Of a DNA stretch of 64,000 nt, positions 1 through 13,023 are shown one piece after another. Source of the DNA: Epinephelus fuscoguttatus (Eukaryota; Chordata; Actinopteri; Perciformes; Serranidae); the NCBI RefSeq assembly GCF_011397635.1, contig NC_064775.1, positions 15,947,452-16,011,451 on the forward strand, given 5' to 3'. Numbering within the stretch: the stretch's first letter is position 1; each line of letters begins with the position of its first letter. Below the pieces are notes generated by a model, which saw nothing but the letters and a program-made list of their open reading frames with translations, was not told where the DNA came from and did no database searches. A program made the position numbers and the translations under genes.

Positions 1-840
1 TCCCAGCTTCCTGCCTACCTTTCCTATTACCACAGTCCTTGCCACCTTTCTGATGACTTTTTTTCCCAGCTTCCTGCCTACCTTTTTATAATAATATTAC
101 TTCATGTGGGGATGATGATGATATTTTTTTCCAGCTTCCTGCCTACCTTTCCTATCCTATTCCACAGTCCTTGCCACCTTTCTGATTACTTTTTTCCAGC
201 TCTCTGATTACTTTTTCCCAGCTTCCTGCCTACCTTTCCTATTCCCCAGTCCTTGCCACCTTTCTGATGACTTTTTTCCCCAGCTTCCTGCCTACCTCTT
301 TATAATAATATTACTTCATGTGGGGATGATGATGACATTTTTTTCCAGCTTCCTGCCTACCTTTCCTATCCTATTCCACAGTCCTTGCCACCTTTCTGAT
401 TACTTTTTTCCAGCTCTCTGATTACTTTTTCCCAGCTTCCTGCCTACCTTTCCTATTCCCCAGTCCTTGCCACCTTTCTGATGACTTTTTTCCCAGCTTC
501 CTGCCTACCTTTCCTATTCCCCAGTCCTTGCCACCTTTCCTTTCTGATGACTTTTTTCCCAGCTTCCTGCCTACCTTTCCTATTCCCCAGTCCTTGCCAC
601 CTTTCCTTTCTGATGACTTTTTTCCCAGCTTCCTGCCTACCTTTCCTATCCTATTCCACAGTCCTTGCCACCTTTCTGATTACTTTTTTCCAGCTCTCTG
701 ATTACTTTTTCCCAGCTTCCTGCCTACCTTTCCTATTCCCCAGTCCTTGCCACCTTTCTGATGACTTTTTTCCCCAGCTTCCTGCCTACCTTTCCTATTC
801 CCCAGTCCTAGCTAACTTCCTGCCTACCTATTTATAACAA
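1..840. repeat. Minisatellite, about 60-bp pyrimidine-rich unit
   Basis: Direct tandem repetition of a unit containing 'cttcctgcctacctttcc', then 'ccagtccttgccacctttc' and 'tgatgactttttt', repeated with small indels. Higher-order repetition is visible: a longer block that includes 'ataataatattacttcatg' recurs near 90, 305 and 835. The reading frame on the plus strand (481-837) only reflects the repeat and is not a gene. Confidence 0.9.
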
Positions 841-889
841 TATTACTTCATGTGGGGATGATGATGACATCCCCACTTTTTCCTGGCGT

Positions 890-1721
890 CCTGGCTCCCC
901 CTTGCCGTGGCATGACGTGCAATTGGTAGCATTGGATTTGAACCCCAGTCTCCCGCATTAAGGCCAGTAGTCTTATCCACTGAGCTATCCTGCTGCTACA
1001 CAAATCATCTTTTCTCCAGGCGCATTTAACCTTTTCATTTGGGCATTGGACTTTAAATTTCACCTTCCCAGGATAAGAATGAACCCATCAACCTGACCAG
1101 ATTTGAACCCCAGTCGCCCACACCAAGGCCAGTAGTCTTACCCACTGAGTTAAGCTGCTGCGACACATACAACTTTTCTCCGGGCGCATTTAACCTTTTC
1201 CTTTGGACGTTGGTCTTTAAATTTCACCTGCCCTGGATAGGATCAAAGCATCAACCTGACCAGATTTGAACCCCAGTCTCCCGCTCTAAGGCCAGTAGTC
1301 TTACTCACTGAGTTATCCTGCTGCTACACATATCAACTTTTCTCCGGGTCCATTTAACCTTTTCATTTGAGTGTTGGACTTTAAAATTCACCTGCCCTGG
1401 ATAAGGCTCAAACCATCAGCCTTAGAATCTCAAAGTAGATCTTTAACAGCCTGAGCTATTCCTCCTTGCTCTTTCACTGTGTTTCACAGGGCCTTTCACT
1501 TATTCTCTCTGGACAGCGGCCTTTAAAATTCACCTGCCCTTGATAAGGATCAAACCATCAACCTCATGCTCTTCAAGCAGCGCTTTAACAGCCTGAGCTA
1601 TTCTACCGCTCTCTTCCACTGTGTTTCACAAATCCTTTCACTCTCTCCTCTGAACAGCAGCTTTTAAAACTCACCTAGCCCCGATAAGGACCGAAACAAC
1701 ACATTCCAGCCTGAGCTATCA
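890..1721 (-). repeat. Degraded tandem array of tRNA-like units
   Basis: At intervals of roughly 160 bp the minus strand shows a tRNA-like core: an A-box-like 'TAGCTCAGTGG' followed by a B-box-like 'GGTTCAAATCC' (plus-strand copies near 936-998, 1100-1160, 1262-1324, then more diverged near 1395-1460 and 1545-1610). Between the cores is a shared spacer with 'gcgcatttaaccttttc' and 'ctttaaatttcacctgccc'. The cores differ from each other and no full cloverleaf with a proper acceptor stem was evident, so this is read as an amplified tRNA-derived repeat rather than working tRNA genes. Further units appear after the transposons at 4253-4310 and 4640-4710. Confidence 0.65.
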
Positions 1722-1729
1722 GTCCAGAG

Positions 1730-2610
1730 TAGGAATGGGAATTGATAGGATCTTATTGATATCAATGCCATAATCGATTCTGCTTATCGATCCGATTCTT
1801 TATCAATTCCCTTTTCAGTTCCTCCTGTGAATTAATGATATCACTTCCTGTTGTTTGTAACCCAAGACATGTGCTTTCATAATGTTTTATTATGAACCTT
1901 AACCTACCAGAATGCTGGCTCCTCCACTGTGGAGAAAGGGTGCAAACCTTTCACAATACATTTTGTTTGTGCTTGATGACACTCATCTAGCTTGTCTTGA
2001 GGCATTTTGCCCTTTGCAGCAAGTGTGAATGGGGTTTGCTGGCTAAATGGAGGGGGAGGACGTGGAGCTGGGGAAGCGACACTGCAAGCGAGAAATACTC
2101 AGTCCACTGCTATCATCTAAAATGGAACAAATGAAAGAATATCTGTACGGCATTTGTTTTCATCTACTTCAAATAACGTTATAGAATCTGTCATTGAATG
2201 CATTGTGCTATCGTTAACATGGGACAGGACATACATACCGTCACTGGCACTGCTCTGCTGAGACTTTGTTGCAGCTGCATTCGTTGACCAGAGATTGTCG
2301 AACACATGGCACTCTTGATATTTAATGCCACGCGACGACAAATGTTTCAGCATATTGGTGGTGTTTCCGCCCATGTATGTAATTACGGTGCTGTATAAAT
2401 TGCATGTCACGTTGTTAGTCTTTTTTGGTGAAGTGAAGCCACGCCTTCTGTCTCTCCGCCATTATGTCTTCTTTGTTGTTGAACGTGCTGCTGACTGACA
2501 AATGTAGATTCGGCGTAATGAAAAGAATTGATAAGGGAATCGTTAAGCATAAAGGCTAAAGATGTCGATGAATTCAACCAGTTGGAACCTGTTCTCGATT
2601 CCCATCCCTA
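1730..2610. mobile_element. hAT-type non-autonomous transposon with BED-finger remnant
   Basis: The element starts 'TAGGAATGGGAATTGA' and ends with the inverted form (the reverse complement of its right end begins 'TAGGGATGGGAATCGA'). It is flanked by a perfect 8-bp duplication 'gtccagag' at 1722-1729 and 2611-2618. An 8-bp duplication and a TAGGG-type end are typical of hAT elements. Inside, on the minus strand (about 2250-2410), is a piece resembling a BED zinc finger end ('GGNTTNMLKHLSSRG'), consistent with an internally deleted descendant of a BED-finger hAT. The insertion sits within the tRNA-like array. Confidence 0.8.
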
Positions 2611-2702
2611 GTCCAGAGACACTTTGTCTGTGTTCCATATAACTTTTAACTTTCTCCTTCAGACATCAGCTTTCAAAACAGACTGCCTGTCACCTTAGAA
2701 TT

Positions 2703-4244
2703 TATGGGGTGCCGTTTGTAAAGTGTCTCACGCTGAAAATAACATCAACATTTTGCCACATTTAGCTTCAAACAATGTTTAAAAAAGTATTGTGAATTTT
2801 TTAACGTCACCTTTTACCACATTTACAGCAATATTTGTTAACTTAGAAATATATTAAATAGTTAAATCTAAATATTAAATGTGGCACCTAAATGTTAAAT
2901 GTTAAATCTAAATATTAAATCTAAATGCTAAATCTAAATTTAAATCTAAATGTTAAATCTAAATATTAAATCTAAATCTAAATCTAAATGTTAAATCTAA
3001 ATGCTAAATATAAAAATAAATATAAATGTTAAATCTAAATATTAAATCTAAATATAAATATAAATGTTAAATCTAAATGTTTTGTGTGAAACTAAATATT
3101 TAGCTAATATGCAAATTCACACTGCCGGTCACCGGAAATACCAAAATAAAAGCTCGAGATGGTCAGACTTTGTAGAATCAAATAACGAATTAAAACCAAC
3201 TTATCGGGGGAAATGAACACTTGAATATACATAAGCGTGATAATAACTACCTAAAATAACAAGAAACGTGTTTGGAGAAATTTTATTTGACGTGTACTTT
3301 GAGTTGTTGTTAGTGTCCCAATCATGTTGTAACTAAGACATCCACTGGAAAAAATATTTTCTTCACGGACCGTTTAGAGTTAATGAGTCATTACAGACAC
3401 CGCTAACGGGGCTAACAGCTAACAGTTAGCCCCGCTAATCTACGACAACCATGTTATTAATTTCAGACCGTGATAGTAATGTTTGTTCAGTCATTGTGTT
3501 TATAGACTTTACAAACACCAGATTAGTCTAAACGGTGATACAGTGACGTGAAAAACGTGAGATGTGCATATATATATGTTGCTAAACTCCGCTGGTTTTC
3601 TACCCGGAAGTATTTGTAAACAACAAGGTGATTCCCTCGGAAGGGACACTAACAACTCAAAGTACACATCAAATAAAATTTCTCCAAACACGTTTCTTGT
3701 TATTTTAGGTAGTTATTATCACGCTAATGTATGTTCAAGTGTTCATTTCCCCCGATAAGTTAGTTTTAATTCGTTATTTGATTCTATAAACAGTCTGACC
3801 ATCTCGAGCTTTTATTTTGGTACTTCCGGTGACCGGCAGTGTAAATTTGCATATTAGCTAAATATTTAGTTTCACCCAAAACATTTAGATTTAACATTTA
3901 GATTTAGATTTAGATTTAATATTTAGATTTAACATTTATATTTATATTTATATTTAGCATTTAGATTTAACATTTAGATTTAGATTTAGATTTAATATTT
4001 AGATTTAGATTTAGCATTTAGATTTAGATTTAATATTTAGATTTAACATTTAACATTTAGGTGCCACATTTAATATTTAGATTTAACTATTTAATATATT
4101 TCTAAGTTAACAAATATTGCTGTAAATGTGGTAAAAGGTGACGTTAAAAAAATCACAATACTTTTTTAAACATTGTTTGAAGCTAAATGTGGCAAAATGT
4201 TGATGTTATTTTCAGCGTGAGACACTTTACAAACGGCACCCCAT
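2703..4244. mobile_element. Foldback element copy 1 (about 600-bp inverted arms)
   Basis: The left end 'TATGGGGTGCCGTTTGTAAA' is mirrored at the right end. The inverted arms run far inward: through an AT-rich tract of 'aaatctaaatgtt'-type repeats, a 'ctgccggtcaccgg' block, 'cgggggaaatgaacacttga', and 'ggagaaattttatttgacgtgtac' near 3277 mirrored near 3670. The arms are therefore roughly 600 bp each around a loop of about 300 bp. Flanks share 'agaatt' (2697-2702 and 4246-4251), compatible with a slightly decayed 8-bp target duplication. No transposase is visible. A second copy lies at 41796-43217. Confidence 0.85.
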
Positions 4245-4985
4245 AAGAATTGAACCCTGATCCTCTAAACTTCAAACCAGTCCTAGCTCCTTGAGCTAAT
4301 GAACTGGAATAACTTGAAGACTCCCCCTTGAAGATTTTCTCTTGCACCTTTAGACAAGGCGTTCAGTGTTCACTGAGCCCCAGTTGGAATCTAACACAAA
4401 TTATTTAATATGCTGCTGTAAAACAACTGTCTTGCTAGATACTTCTGCTCGTCAACAAGTCCCTTAACAAGGACTGAGTCAGTAAACCATGACCAGTGTC
4501 ACACACACTATGCTTTCATTCTACTTGTGTTCATGAGAAGAATCAGTTTATTTCATTGAGCTACAGCTTAGAACTACATAAAGTGTTTTCCAAATAAATT
4601 CCTTACACAAGAACAAAATGCCAACTCTTCAGTTCAGGGTTTGAACTTGAACGCGGAACTTCAGATATTACAAAGACATGTTATCACCATGAGCTACCTT
4701 ACCGCTACACATACTGTGATGTAAACCTCATCCAAAGAAAAGTTCATCTTCACCTTTAATCTGGTTTGGACTTAATTCACATGTAAACAATAAAAGATAA
4801 ATCAACCACATTTATTTGTTGATGTTTTCAGCAGCAGTTAATAAATTGACACAGTGAGTAAATTTTATTGCCATGTTGCTATTGCCTTCTCTGCTTGTGG
4901 GTGGTGACAACTTCCCAAACACCATTTAAAGGTGTGCACATAGACAGGGCAGAAAATAAAAAACATTATATAGTTAGGTACAGAC
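4245..4985. repeat. Continuation of tRNA-like array, otherwise unannotated
   Basis: Diverged tRNA-like pieces continue on the minus strand (B-box-like sequences near 4253 and 4640, A-box-like 'gagctac' near 4690). The remainder is AT-rich non-coding sequence in which I see no gene. Confidence 0.4.
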
Positions 4986-5090
4986 TGAGGGGTTGAATCA
5001 TACACTCAGCTGCCTTTTCGCAGTTTATTATTAGGTTCACTGTACACCTGTCTGGAATAAATATGACCTAACATGGAAGTTGGGATATCA

Positions 5091-5887
<797 letters not shown>

Positions 5888-5999
5888 CTAAACTCTCTTT
5901 AAAGAACTAGATTATTTTGGACAAGCCTTATTGTTATTTTGCTCAATCCATCTGAAAAAGGCAGCCATTTTTGAAAGTTAAACCTGCTCATGTTGAAGT

Positions 6000-6116
6000 T
6001 TAAAACATGCATCTGCATCCTGACACAGCAGGCCACGTAGTCATCAAAGAAGATTCTCCCCCCTTTGTTGTAGTGCCTGATGATTGTACTCAGAGCCTGA
6101 GGACTGATGCAGTAGC
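6000..6116 (-). pseudogene. Orphan penta-EF-hand exon (grancalcin/sorcin-like)
   Basis: After a plausible acceptor 'cctatatcag', the minus strand reads 'YCISPQALSTIIRHYNKGG' followed by 'RIFFDDYVACCVRMQ'. This matches the C-terminal EF-hand region of the grancalcin/sorcin family (family pattern: Y.LSPQ.L..IV.RY...G.I.FDDY.ACCV.L). It is a single exon with no recognisable partner exons, immediately upstream of the ABCC4-like exons on the same strand. The two families are unrelated, so their adjacency suggests a composite of captured or duplicated gene pieces. I cannot tell grancalcin from sorcin with certainty. Confidence 0.6.
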
Positions 6117-6639
6117 CTGATATAGGAGGGAAAAATGTCAGACTTATCTTTTTGTCATTTCAACAGTGTCCATGAGAGATACCAATGTTTCAAAAGAGCT
6201 CCTTAACACAACTAAAGCTCCAAAAATATACAAAACCTCACTCTGTCTGCATTTGCTACGTCTCTGCTGACATTACATTATCACATGAGCATGATGTGTC
6301 ACAGTGAGTAAAAACACAACTCACATTAATTCTCTCATTCGACTGCAAACAAGCTTCACACCTCCCTCTGTATTCAGCCTGTAAAACAGGGGCTATATTC
6401 AAATTCTATGCAAACTAAGTTAAATGACTTTGTTAATGTTTGCATATAAGACTTTGAAGCAGTTTGTTCATGTGTCTTCAAGCTGTCTCTCAACAGCTGA
6501 TTGTTGCTGACACCTTGCTGTCAGAGATGCTTTGTGGTTAAATTATTTCATTTCTCCATTAGCGTTATCGATTTAAAGTTCTTTATGGCAGGTTGGTGCA
6601 GTGAAAAGAGGAACATTAAATCTTTCTGAACACTCATAT

Positions 6640-7790
6640 ATTTTCAGTTATGTTTTTAGAACATGGACGTCCTGGTTTCCAGACAGTTTAACGTCCTCTA
6701 ACTATTCAGAGACATACATCACTGGACAAACACCTCACTGTCACAAATAAGAATCAGGGGCAACAAAAACATGAAGTGAAAAGAAGTGAAACCAGTCGTG
6801 ACATTAACACATCTGTTTAATAAACAAAACAAAAATAAATGAACATAAACAGTCAGAGAACAATTATTAAATCTACAACATTAGATCATTAGAAACACCA
6901 TGGACATACTGCACAGCACATCCTGATAATCAAGTGTTTGACAAGGATTAGTTACATCGATGTAAAACAACCTTTTTTTATGTGTGTGTGTAATACTGTG
7001 ATAACATAACAAGTGAAAACAAGTGCAGAAACATATAAACAGAGAGAAGACAACAACAAAAACCACCTGACCCACATACAGTCAGCACTTTACCACAATT
7101 ACAACTACATGATGTGTCCAGACAGAAAAAAACAGAGTCAAGTGCAAAATTAAGAACACACAGAAAATATTATGCAGAAAATAACATCATGTGTGTTATT
7201 TAATATGTTAGCTGTAAATTAAACTTTATAGCTGCATACAGTTATAGTTATATACAAATGTGCTGTGTGCACGCACTTGGGCTCATGTGAACGTTTTCCT
7301 CCTCACAAAGCACACTAGATGGCGCTGTAACCTCACAGGACATTTCCTTGTTGTCATCAAAACACATGAGCTTGTATTCTGGTCATCTGCCTGTTAGATT
7401 AGTTTGAATCAAAGCTTTACTGTTGCACTGTGTTGCAGTCACTGTGACTCTGAGTTACAGTGAAGTTACCTGCTTCAGAGCTCTACATGTGACTGTTGAA
7501 GCTCCAGGGAGCTGCTTTCTTCAAGTTCGTTTTTTGGCGTGACAGTGTTGTGGTGCAGGTAAAAACAGCTGTCACCTTGCTATCAGAGATGATTCTTTTG
7601 GGGAGCCATTTTCTTTCTTTACCCAGGAGACATCCTATTACGCACCTCGTTCTTTTTACTCATTAAAGGTGTTTTGGGCCTTCAGATAAAAACAAGATAT
7701 AAGTCAGTTTCCAAATCACTCTGAACAACAGTGATGACAAACATACTCAGAATACACAAAGGTTGATGAAATGTTAAGTGCATCACAACT
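6640..7790. repeat. Array-associated 3' flank block, copy 1
   Basis: Non-coding sequence repeated within the window. 6,650-7,560 resembles 44,640-45,440, and parts recur at 26,580-26,780 and 56,200-56,390 (for example 'aagcacactagatggcg' and 'catcaaaacacatgagcttg'). It sits downstream (minus-strand sense) of units K, C, F and A and contains 'gtttaataaacaaaacaaa'. It is most simply the duplicated 3' flank of a gene subgroup. No coding exon was recognised inside. Confidence 0.6.
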
Positions 7791-7871
7791 TAGTAGCCTA
7801 GTTCAAATCCTCTGATTCACTACCAACATTTCAATTGATGGACTAAATTAAGTAAAACAAGTCTGATTATC

Positions 7872-8243
7872 GGGGCGGCACGGTGGTGTGGTGGTTAGCA
7901 CTCTCGCCTCACAGCAAGACGGTTGCCGGCTCGATCCCAGGCGTGGGAGCCCTTCTGTGCGGAGTTTGCATGTTCTCCCGGTGTCAGTGTGGGTTCTCTC
8001 CGGGCACTCCAGCTTCCTCCCACAGTCCAAAGACATGCAGATTGGAGACTAGGTTAATTGGTAACTCTAAATTGTCCGTAGGTGTGAATGTGAGCGTGAA
8101 TGGTTGTTTGTCTCTATGTGTCAGCCCTGCGATAGTCTGGCGACCTGTCCAGGGTGTACCCTGCCTCTCGCCCGATGTCAGCTGGGATAGGCTCCAGCCC
8201 CGTGACCCTCAAGAGGATGAAGCGGTTAGAAGATGAATGAATG
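7872..8243 (+). mobile_element. tRNA-derived SINE with 13-bp target duplication
   Basis: Begins 'ggggcggcacggtggtgtgg', followed by 'tggttagcactctcgcctc' and a B-box-like 'ggctcgatccc', and ends in a 'gatgaatgaatg' tail. It is bounded by a perfect 13-bp direct repeat 'aagtctgattatc' at 7859-7871 and 8244-8256. This layout (RNA polymerase III type head, short tail repeat, long target duplication) is that of a retrotransposed SINE. A second nearly full copy lies at 62348-62714 in the opposite orientation, and a fragment at about 19205-19390. Confidence 0.85.
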
Positions 8244-8378
8244 AAGTCTGATTATCAAGTTAGCAAGTTGATAGGTAGGAAAGTGAAGTCCAAAATAGAG
8301 CGAAGACGATTACATCACTTTTGCAAAGAAGCAATAAAAACAAAAATGTACAAGTGAAAAATTATTAAAGTTTCTTAC

Positions 8379-9599
8379 TCTTTGGTTGTTTTTTGTGGTG
8401 TCTTGTTCTCCTCAGAGTCTCCGTGTGACACACTGAAGGATTTAAGAAAAGTCAGTGCTGAGCAAACATTTATTTATGAGGTTTTATCTGCAGAGATCTC
8501 AATCAGTCGTTAACCATATTAATTGTGAGTCACTGGCATTACAACAAGACAGGTGTTTGAAATCACCTGTTCTGATGTTTCCTTATAAGCAGGATGATGA
8601 TGATGACTGCAGCAGCAACACAAACACAGGACACCACGACCAACACAGTGATCAAAGTGACTGTGAGAAGAGAGGAAAATTAGTAACACTCAACATTCAT
8701 AAAGCAACTACAGATCAAATGGTGAGACTGACATGAGACCACATAAAGGTTCACTGACTGAGATCACTGTTATCAGAGCCAGATTCCTCATCAACACCTG
8801 GAAAAAGAAACTCAAACATAAGAACCATAAAGTGTTTATCAGTCTATCAGTCAGTATCTTCTCAAGTGTTTCTCACCATCAGCAGACGACAGTGTGACTC
8901 AGGAATCATGGTAAACACCTCTATCTGAGGACCAGAGAGCACTCGCACTGCACATCCAACCTGTGCGCTGTTGTCATGGAGACGGGGCAGCACGGCTGTA
9001 GCGGTGACAGTGACTGTAGCGTTGGTGTTGGTGACACTGGTAGAGTTGTAGTGAGGGACAGTCAGTGTTACTGTGGGAGCAGGTCGACCTGTGGCCGAGC
9101 AGGACACAACTGCCTCTTCAGGAGAGTTTGATTCTCTGACATGTAGAACGGGTTCATGCAGCTCTGCACACACCACACATTTAAAAACATCACATCAAGT
9201 TTTTACAGGACAGACTTTAAGGATGATGGAGATGTCTTTAATAACACTGTAAGGTTCTTACCATAGAGTTGGAGGCAGGTTGAACCAGTCAGAGCTCCAT
9301 CAGGGTAGGTGCTGTACAGACACTGATAGCATCCTTCATCTTCCTCCGTCACCCTCCTGATAACTATGGAGTTGTTCTGCAGTCCAGCATATTTAAATTC
9401 CACTTTGTCCTGAAAACCATCATTCACTTTCTGACCAAAGTATTTGGTGTAAGATGCGACATTCTGCTCCTTGTCAGGTAAAATTTTCTGCCATGTGACT
9501 TGAAGAACATCTTTAGGTTGCATCAGCTGACAGTTTAAAGAGCCTCTTCTCCCACTGCTGCCATCACAGTCTGCTGAGTCTCTATCACAGCTGCTAGAC
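8379..9599 (-). pseudogene. CD200-like unit K (frameshifted)
   Basis: Exons by homology: E2 V domain 9262-9599, E3 C2 domain 8877-9163, E4 acidic 8759-8797, E5 transmembrane 8567-8660, E6 tail 8379-8420. E2 is 338 instead of 339 nt (one A missing in 'cagtttaaagagcc') and E3 is 287 instead of 288 nt (one C missing in 'gtgactcagg'), so both Ig exons are frameshifted. No signal exon is present upstream: a relic of another V exon follows instead. No E7 is seen downstream, where the 3' flank block begins. The V domain remains recognisable ('EDEGCYQC', 'TWQK'). It is near-identical to unit J, 3.4 kb to the right. Confidence 0.8.
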
Positions 9600-10032
9600 C
9601 TGCAGGGAGGAAATGAACAGTTAAAGATTTGGGGTTGGAGCTGGTTGATATGAAACTGTCAACACACGGTCTGTTTGTTATTACTTACTCAAAATGATCA
9701 GCAGTGATCAATTCTGATCTATTTCAGTGATAAGTGTTTGCTTTACAAAGTATGACAGGCTGCAGGTGAAGCACCCCACTTTGTTATGTAAACCATCAAA
9801 TGAACAGTGTTGTGATGCATTTCTTTTTGAGCTGCTCTCATGGTAACTGGTGATGATGGCTTAAATAACAATTTGTGTGAAATACAAAACACTGACACAC
9901 AAAATCTGACTCACATGAATGAAGTCGTTACAAAGACATCAGTTTCTGACATTATACTTTTTGTCATGTTAAGCTGTGAAGAGAAAAGCTTTAACAAGTC
10001 ATTTTCCTTTTTTATAATGACATTACACAACT

Positions 10033-10125
10033 TTAAGGATGAATATGTCCCTAATATAACACTGTAAGGTTCTTACCATAGAGTTGGAGGCAGGGTAGGT
10101 GTTAAATAAACAGTGATAGCTCTGA
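10033..10125 (-). pseudogene. Relic of a V-exon 3' end
   Basis: The sequence around 'ataacactgtaaggttctta' then 'ccatagagttggaggcagg' matches the end and donor of the V exons, followed directly by 'gtaggtgttaaa' with the intervening coding bases deleted. It then runs into promoter-like sequence shared with units E and H. It is a remnant of an additional array member or of a deletion that removed a signal exon. Confidence 0.6.
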
Positions 10126-10380
10126 AACCCTGTATTAACAGCGCGCGACATGTTGTTATCCCCCTTTTTACCGCACAGTGGAAAAGTCTGGTCCAAGTCA
10201 GTTTAAGAGACACTCACATAATACTTTGGTTGGTTTCCGTCAGCATTATCATGAAGGTCAGAGAAGATTCAGAGTAAACAGAGTAGTGTTAGATATTGTT
10301 GTTAGCTGTGTGATACAATAAATAACCGTAGATGATCATTAAAAAATCCCATACATGACAGGAAGTTACAAAAAGCTAAT

Positions 10381-10386
10381 TTTATT
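10381..10386 (-). terminator. Polyadenylation signal, unit J
   Basis: Plus-strand 'tttatt' (AATAAA on the coding strand) about 440 nt past the E7 stop of unit J, in a block conserved after units G, I and D. Confidence 0.5.
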
Positions 10387-10827
10387 TAAAATGAAATTAA
10401 CAAAGATAAAACAAATACAGCTGTATTGTTTTACAAATGCACCTGAACAACAATTAATACAGGTAAAACAATACTTTTACATGACATTACAGATGTTACA
10501 AAGTACTTGGTTGAGAAACAGGCTATATAAAAACACACTTTGATGTAAGATATGATCTCCTAACCATGAAATGGAGCTGACAAAGGTCACTTCAGAGATA
10601 TGTGACTTACTTCACTGTCAAATATTTAACATTCCTTAAATAAAGGAATAATATACAAACAATATGAAAACACCTGAAAATGATTATCAAACGCTATTAA
10701 AAAGATCATATAAACATGGAATGGTATAAAAATGTAAAAACACTTTCTTACTGTATGTTCAAGTCTCACAGTCTGAGTGCTGCCACAACAGTCTTGAATG
10801 TTATTCTGTCTGACATATTAGAGGACA

Positions 10828-13023
10828 TTATTCAAAATTAAGTTTTCTTGTTGCTGGAGATGGCGGTGTTGGCTGGTCACTTGTCTGATCTTTCTCAGGA
10901 GGTGTCCGCTGTCTGACCTGCTGGATGTCCTGCATGGCTACAAGTGTTCCGTCCCTTGAAGTAGAAGAAGACACTCATATTATTACATCACACCATACTT
11001 ATTTTGAATGACAGTGTAAAGACACGATTAGACACAAATTTCCACCGGGCGGTGCAATGGACGCGACACAAAATACGCAAATTAAGAGGTGCGAATTAAG
11101 CAAGAAATAAGATTTCACATCATACACTTATTTAAGACAGTTTAAAAATATGAACTTTGAGTTATTTGCATTTATGAAGAGAGTCAACACAAAATATTTT
11201 AGTGTTCAAATTAACGCAAGTAACGCAATGTCTGTGAATTATATGTAAGGTCAATGTAAGACGCAAATTCCCGCCGGGGCTATGCGATGGACATGACGCA
11301 AAATACGTGAATATGAAGGTGCACATAAAGCGAGAAGCGTGATTTTGGGTCAAGCTCTTATTTGTGAGAGGTCAAGCATTCTAGCGTTCAAACTTGCGCA
11401 AGTAACGCAACGTGAAAATTCATTTCATGTTTGGTGCGATCACAACATAAAATTGCGTTAACTAATGAAGCAGGAAGCGCGATTTTGTGTCATACACTTA
11501 TTTGCAAGAGTTGAAAAATTGGAACTTCATCGACCAATTCATGCTGTGACAGCCAGTCAGCATTGAGATCCTGGGGAAAAACCAATGGGGATGTACAATG
11601 ATGAGGACGTACCGACGGAAGTTCATTCATCAATTCAGCCATTTCATGTGCGTATGAAGTGAGTTATTCATGTGTATGAAGTGAGTCAACACAAAATATT
11701 CTAGCGATCATACTCGCACAAGTAGTGCAACGTGAAAATTTGCATCACGTTTGGTGTAAACACATCATAACAACAGTAGGAAAGTGTCTCACTCTTCAGT
11801 GTCTGTGGTTGTTCTTAGTGGCTTCTTCTTCTCCTCAGAGTCTCTGTGTGACACACTGAAGGATTTAAGAAAAGTCAGTGCTGAACCAACATTTATTTGT
11901 GAGTTTTGTTTGAAAAGATCTCAGTCAATCTTTATTATATTAACTGTGAGACACTGGTGTTACAACAAGACAGGTGTTTAAAGTTTAAAATTACCTGTCA
12001 TGATGTTTTCTTTTAGGCAGGATGTTGATGATGACTGCAGCAGCAACACAAACACAGGACACCACGACCAATACAGTGATCAAAGTGACATCTGTGAGAA
12101 GAGAGGAAAGTTAGTAACACTCAACATTCACAAAGCAACTACAGATGAAATGGTGAGACTGACATGAGACCACATAAAGGTTCACTTACTGACGCCGAGG
12201 TGTTTCTCACCATCAGCAGACGACAGTGTGACCTCAGGAATCATGGTAAACACCTCTATCTGAGGTTTATCAGTCTATCAGTCAGTATCTTCTCAAGTGT
12301 TTCTCACCATCAGCAGACGACAGTGTGACTCAGGAATCATGGTAAACACCTCTATCTGAGGACCAGAGAGCACTCGCACTGCACATCCAACCTGTGCGCT
12401 GTTGTCATGGAGACGGGGCAGCACGGCTGTAGCGGTGACAGTGACTGTAGCGTTGGTGTTGGTGACACTGGTAGAGTTGTAGTGAGGACAGTCAGTGTTA
12501 CTGTGGGAGCAGGTCGACCTGAGCAGGACACAACTGCCTCTTCAGGAGAGTTTGATTCTCTGACATGTAGAACGGGTTCATGCAGCTCTGCACACACCAC
12601 ACATTTAAAAACATCACATCAAGTTTTACAGGACAGACTTTAAGGATGATGGAGATGTCTTTAATAACACTGTAAGGTTCTTACCATAGAGTTGGAGGCA
12701 GGTTGAACCAGTCAGAGCTCCATCAGGGTAGGTGCTGTACAGACACTGATAGCATCCTTCATCTTCCTCCGTCACCCTCCTGATAACTATGGAGTTGTTC
12801 TGCAGTCCAGCATATTTAAATTCCACTTTGTCCTGAAAACCATCATTCACTTTCTGACCAAAGTATTTGGTGTAAGATGCGACATTCTGCTCCTTGTCAG
12901 GTAAAATTTTCTGCCATGTGACTTGAAGAACATCTTTAGGTTGCATCAGCTGACAGTTTAAAAGAGCCTCTTCTCCCACTGCTGCCATCACAGTCTGCTG
13001 AGTCTCTATCACAGCTGCTAGAC
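10828..13023 (-). pseudogene. CD200-like unit J (broken C2, no signal exon)
   Basis: Exons by homology: E2 12685-13023 (339 nt, intact frame), E3 12308-12587, E5 11995-12091, E6 11793-11843, E7 10828-10954. E3 is 280 instead of 288 nt. Three deletions are visible against its paralogues: one G in 'gtagtgaggacag', six bases at 'gacctgagcagg', and one C at 'gtgactcagg'. The net effect is a frameshift. A second partial copy of the E3 3' end lies at 12181-12265, where an I-type sequence changes abruptly to K-type. No signal exon lies upstream; a V relic at 13,457-13,545 takes its place. The tail exons E6 and E7 still have open frames. Confidence 0.85.
11010..11770. repeat. Intron-6 tandem repeat, unit J
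   Basis: Degenerate repeats of roughly 200 bp with recurring pieces such as 'gattttgggtcaagctctta', 'tcaacacaaaatattctagc', 'caagtaacgcaacg' and 'gacgcaaattcccgcc'. They fill the intron between E7 and E6. The same array occurs in units I, G and D with different copy number. Confidence 0.75.

Noticed and set aside
1-840. Regular repeats resembling a CRISPR-like array
   Set aside because: Units are contiguous and of one sequence without unique spacers, and the host is a vertebrate. It is a minisatellite.
890-1721. Functional tRNA genes
   Set aside because: A/B-box-like parts are present, but acceptor stems do not pair convincingly and copies are eroded. Kept only as a tRNA-like repeat.
7883-8236. 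117-codon frame, and the 138-codon frame at 62312-62728
   Set aside because: Both lie entirely within or across SINE copies, including the tRNA-like head. They reflect repeat sequence, not a protein gene.
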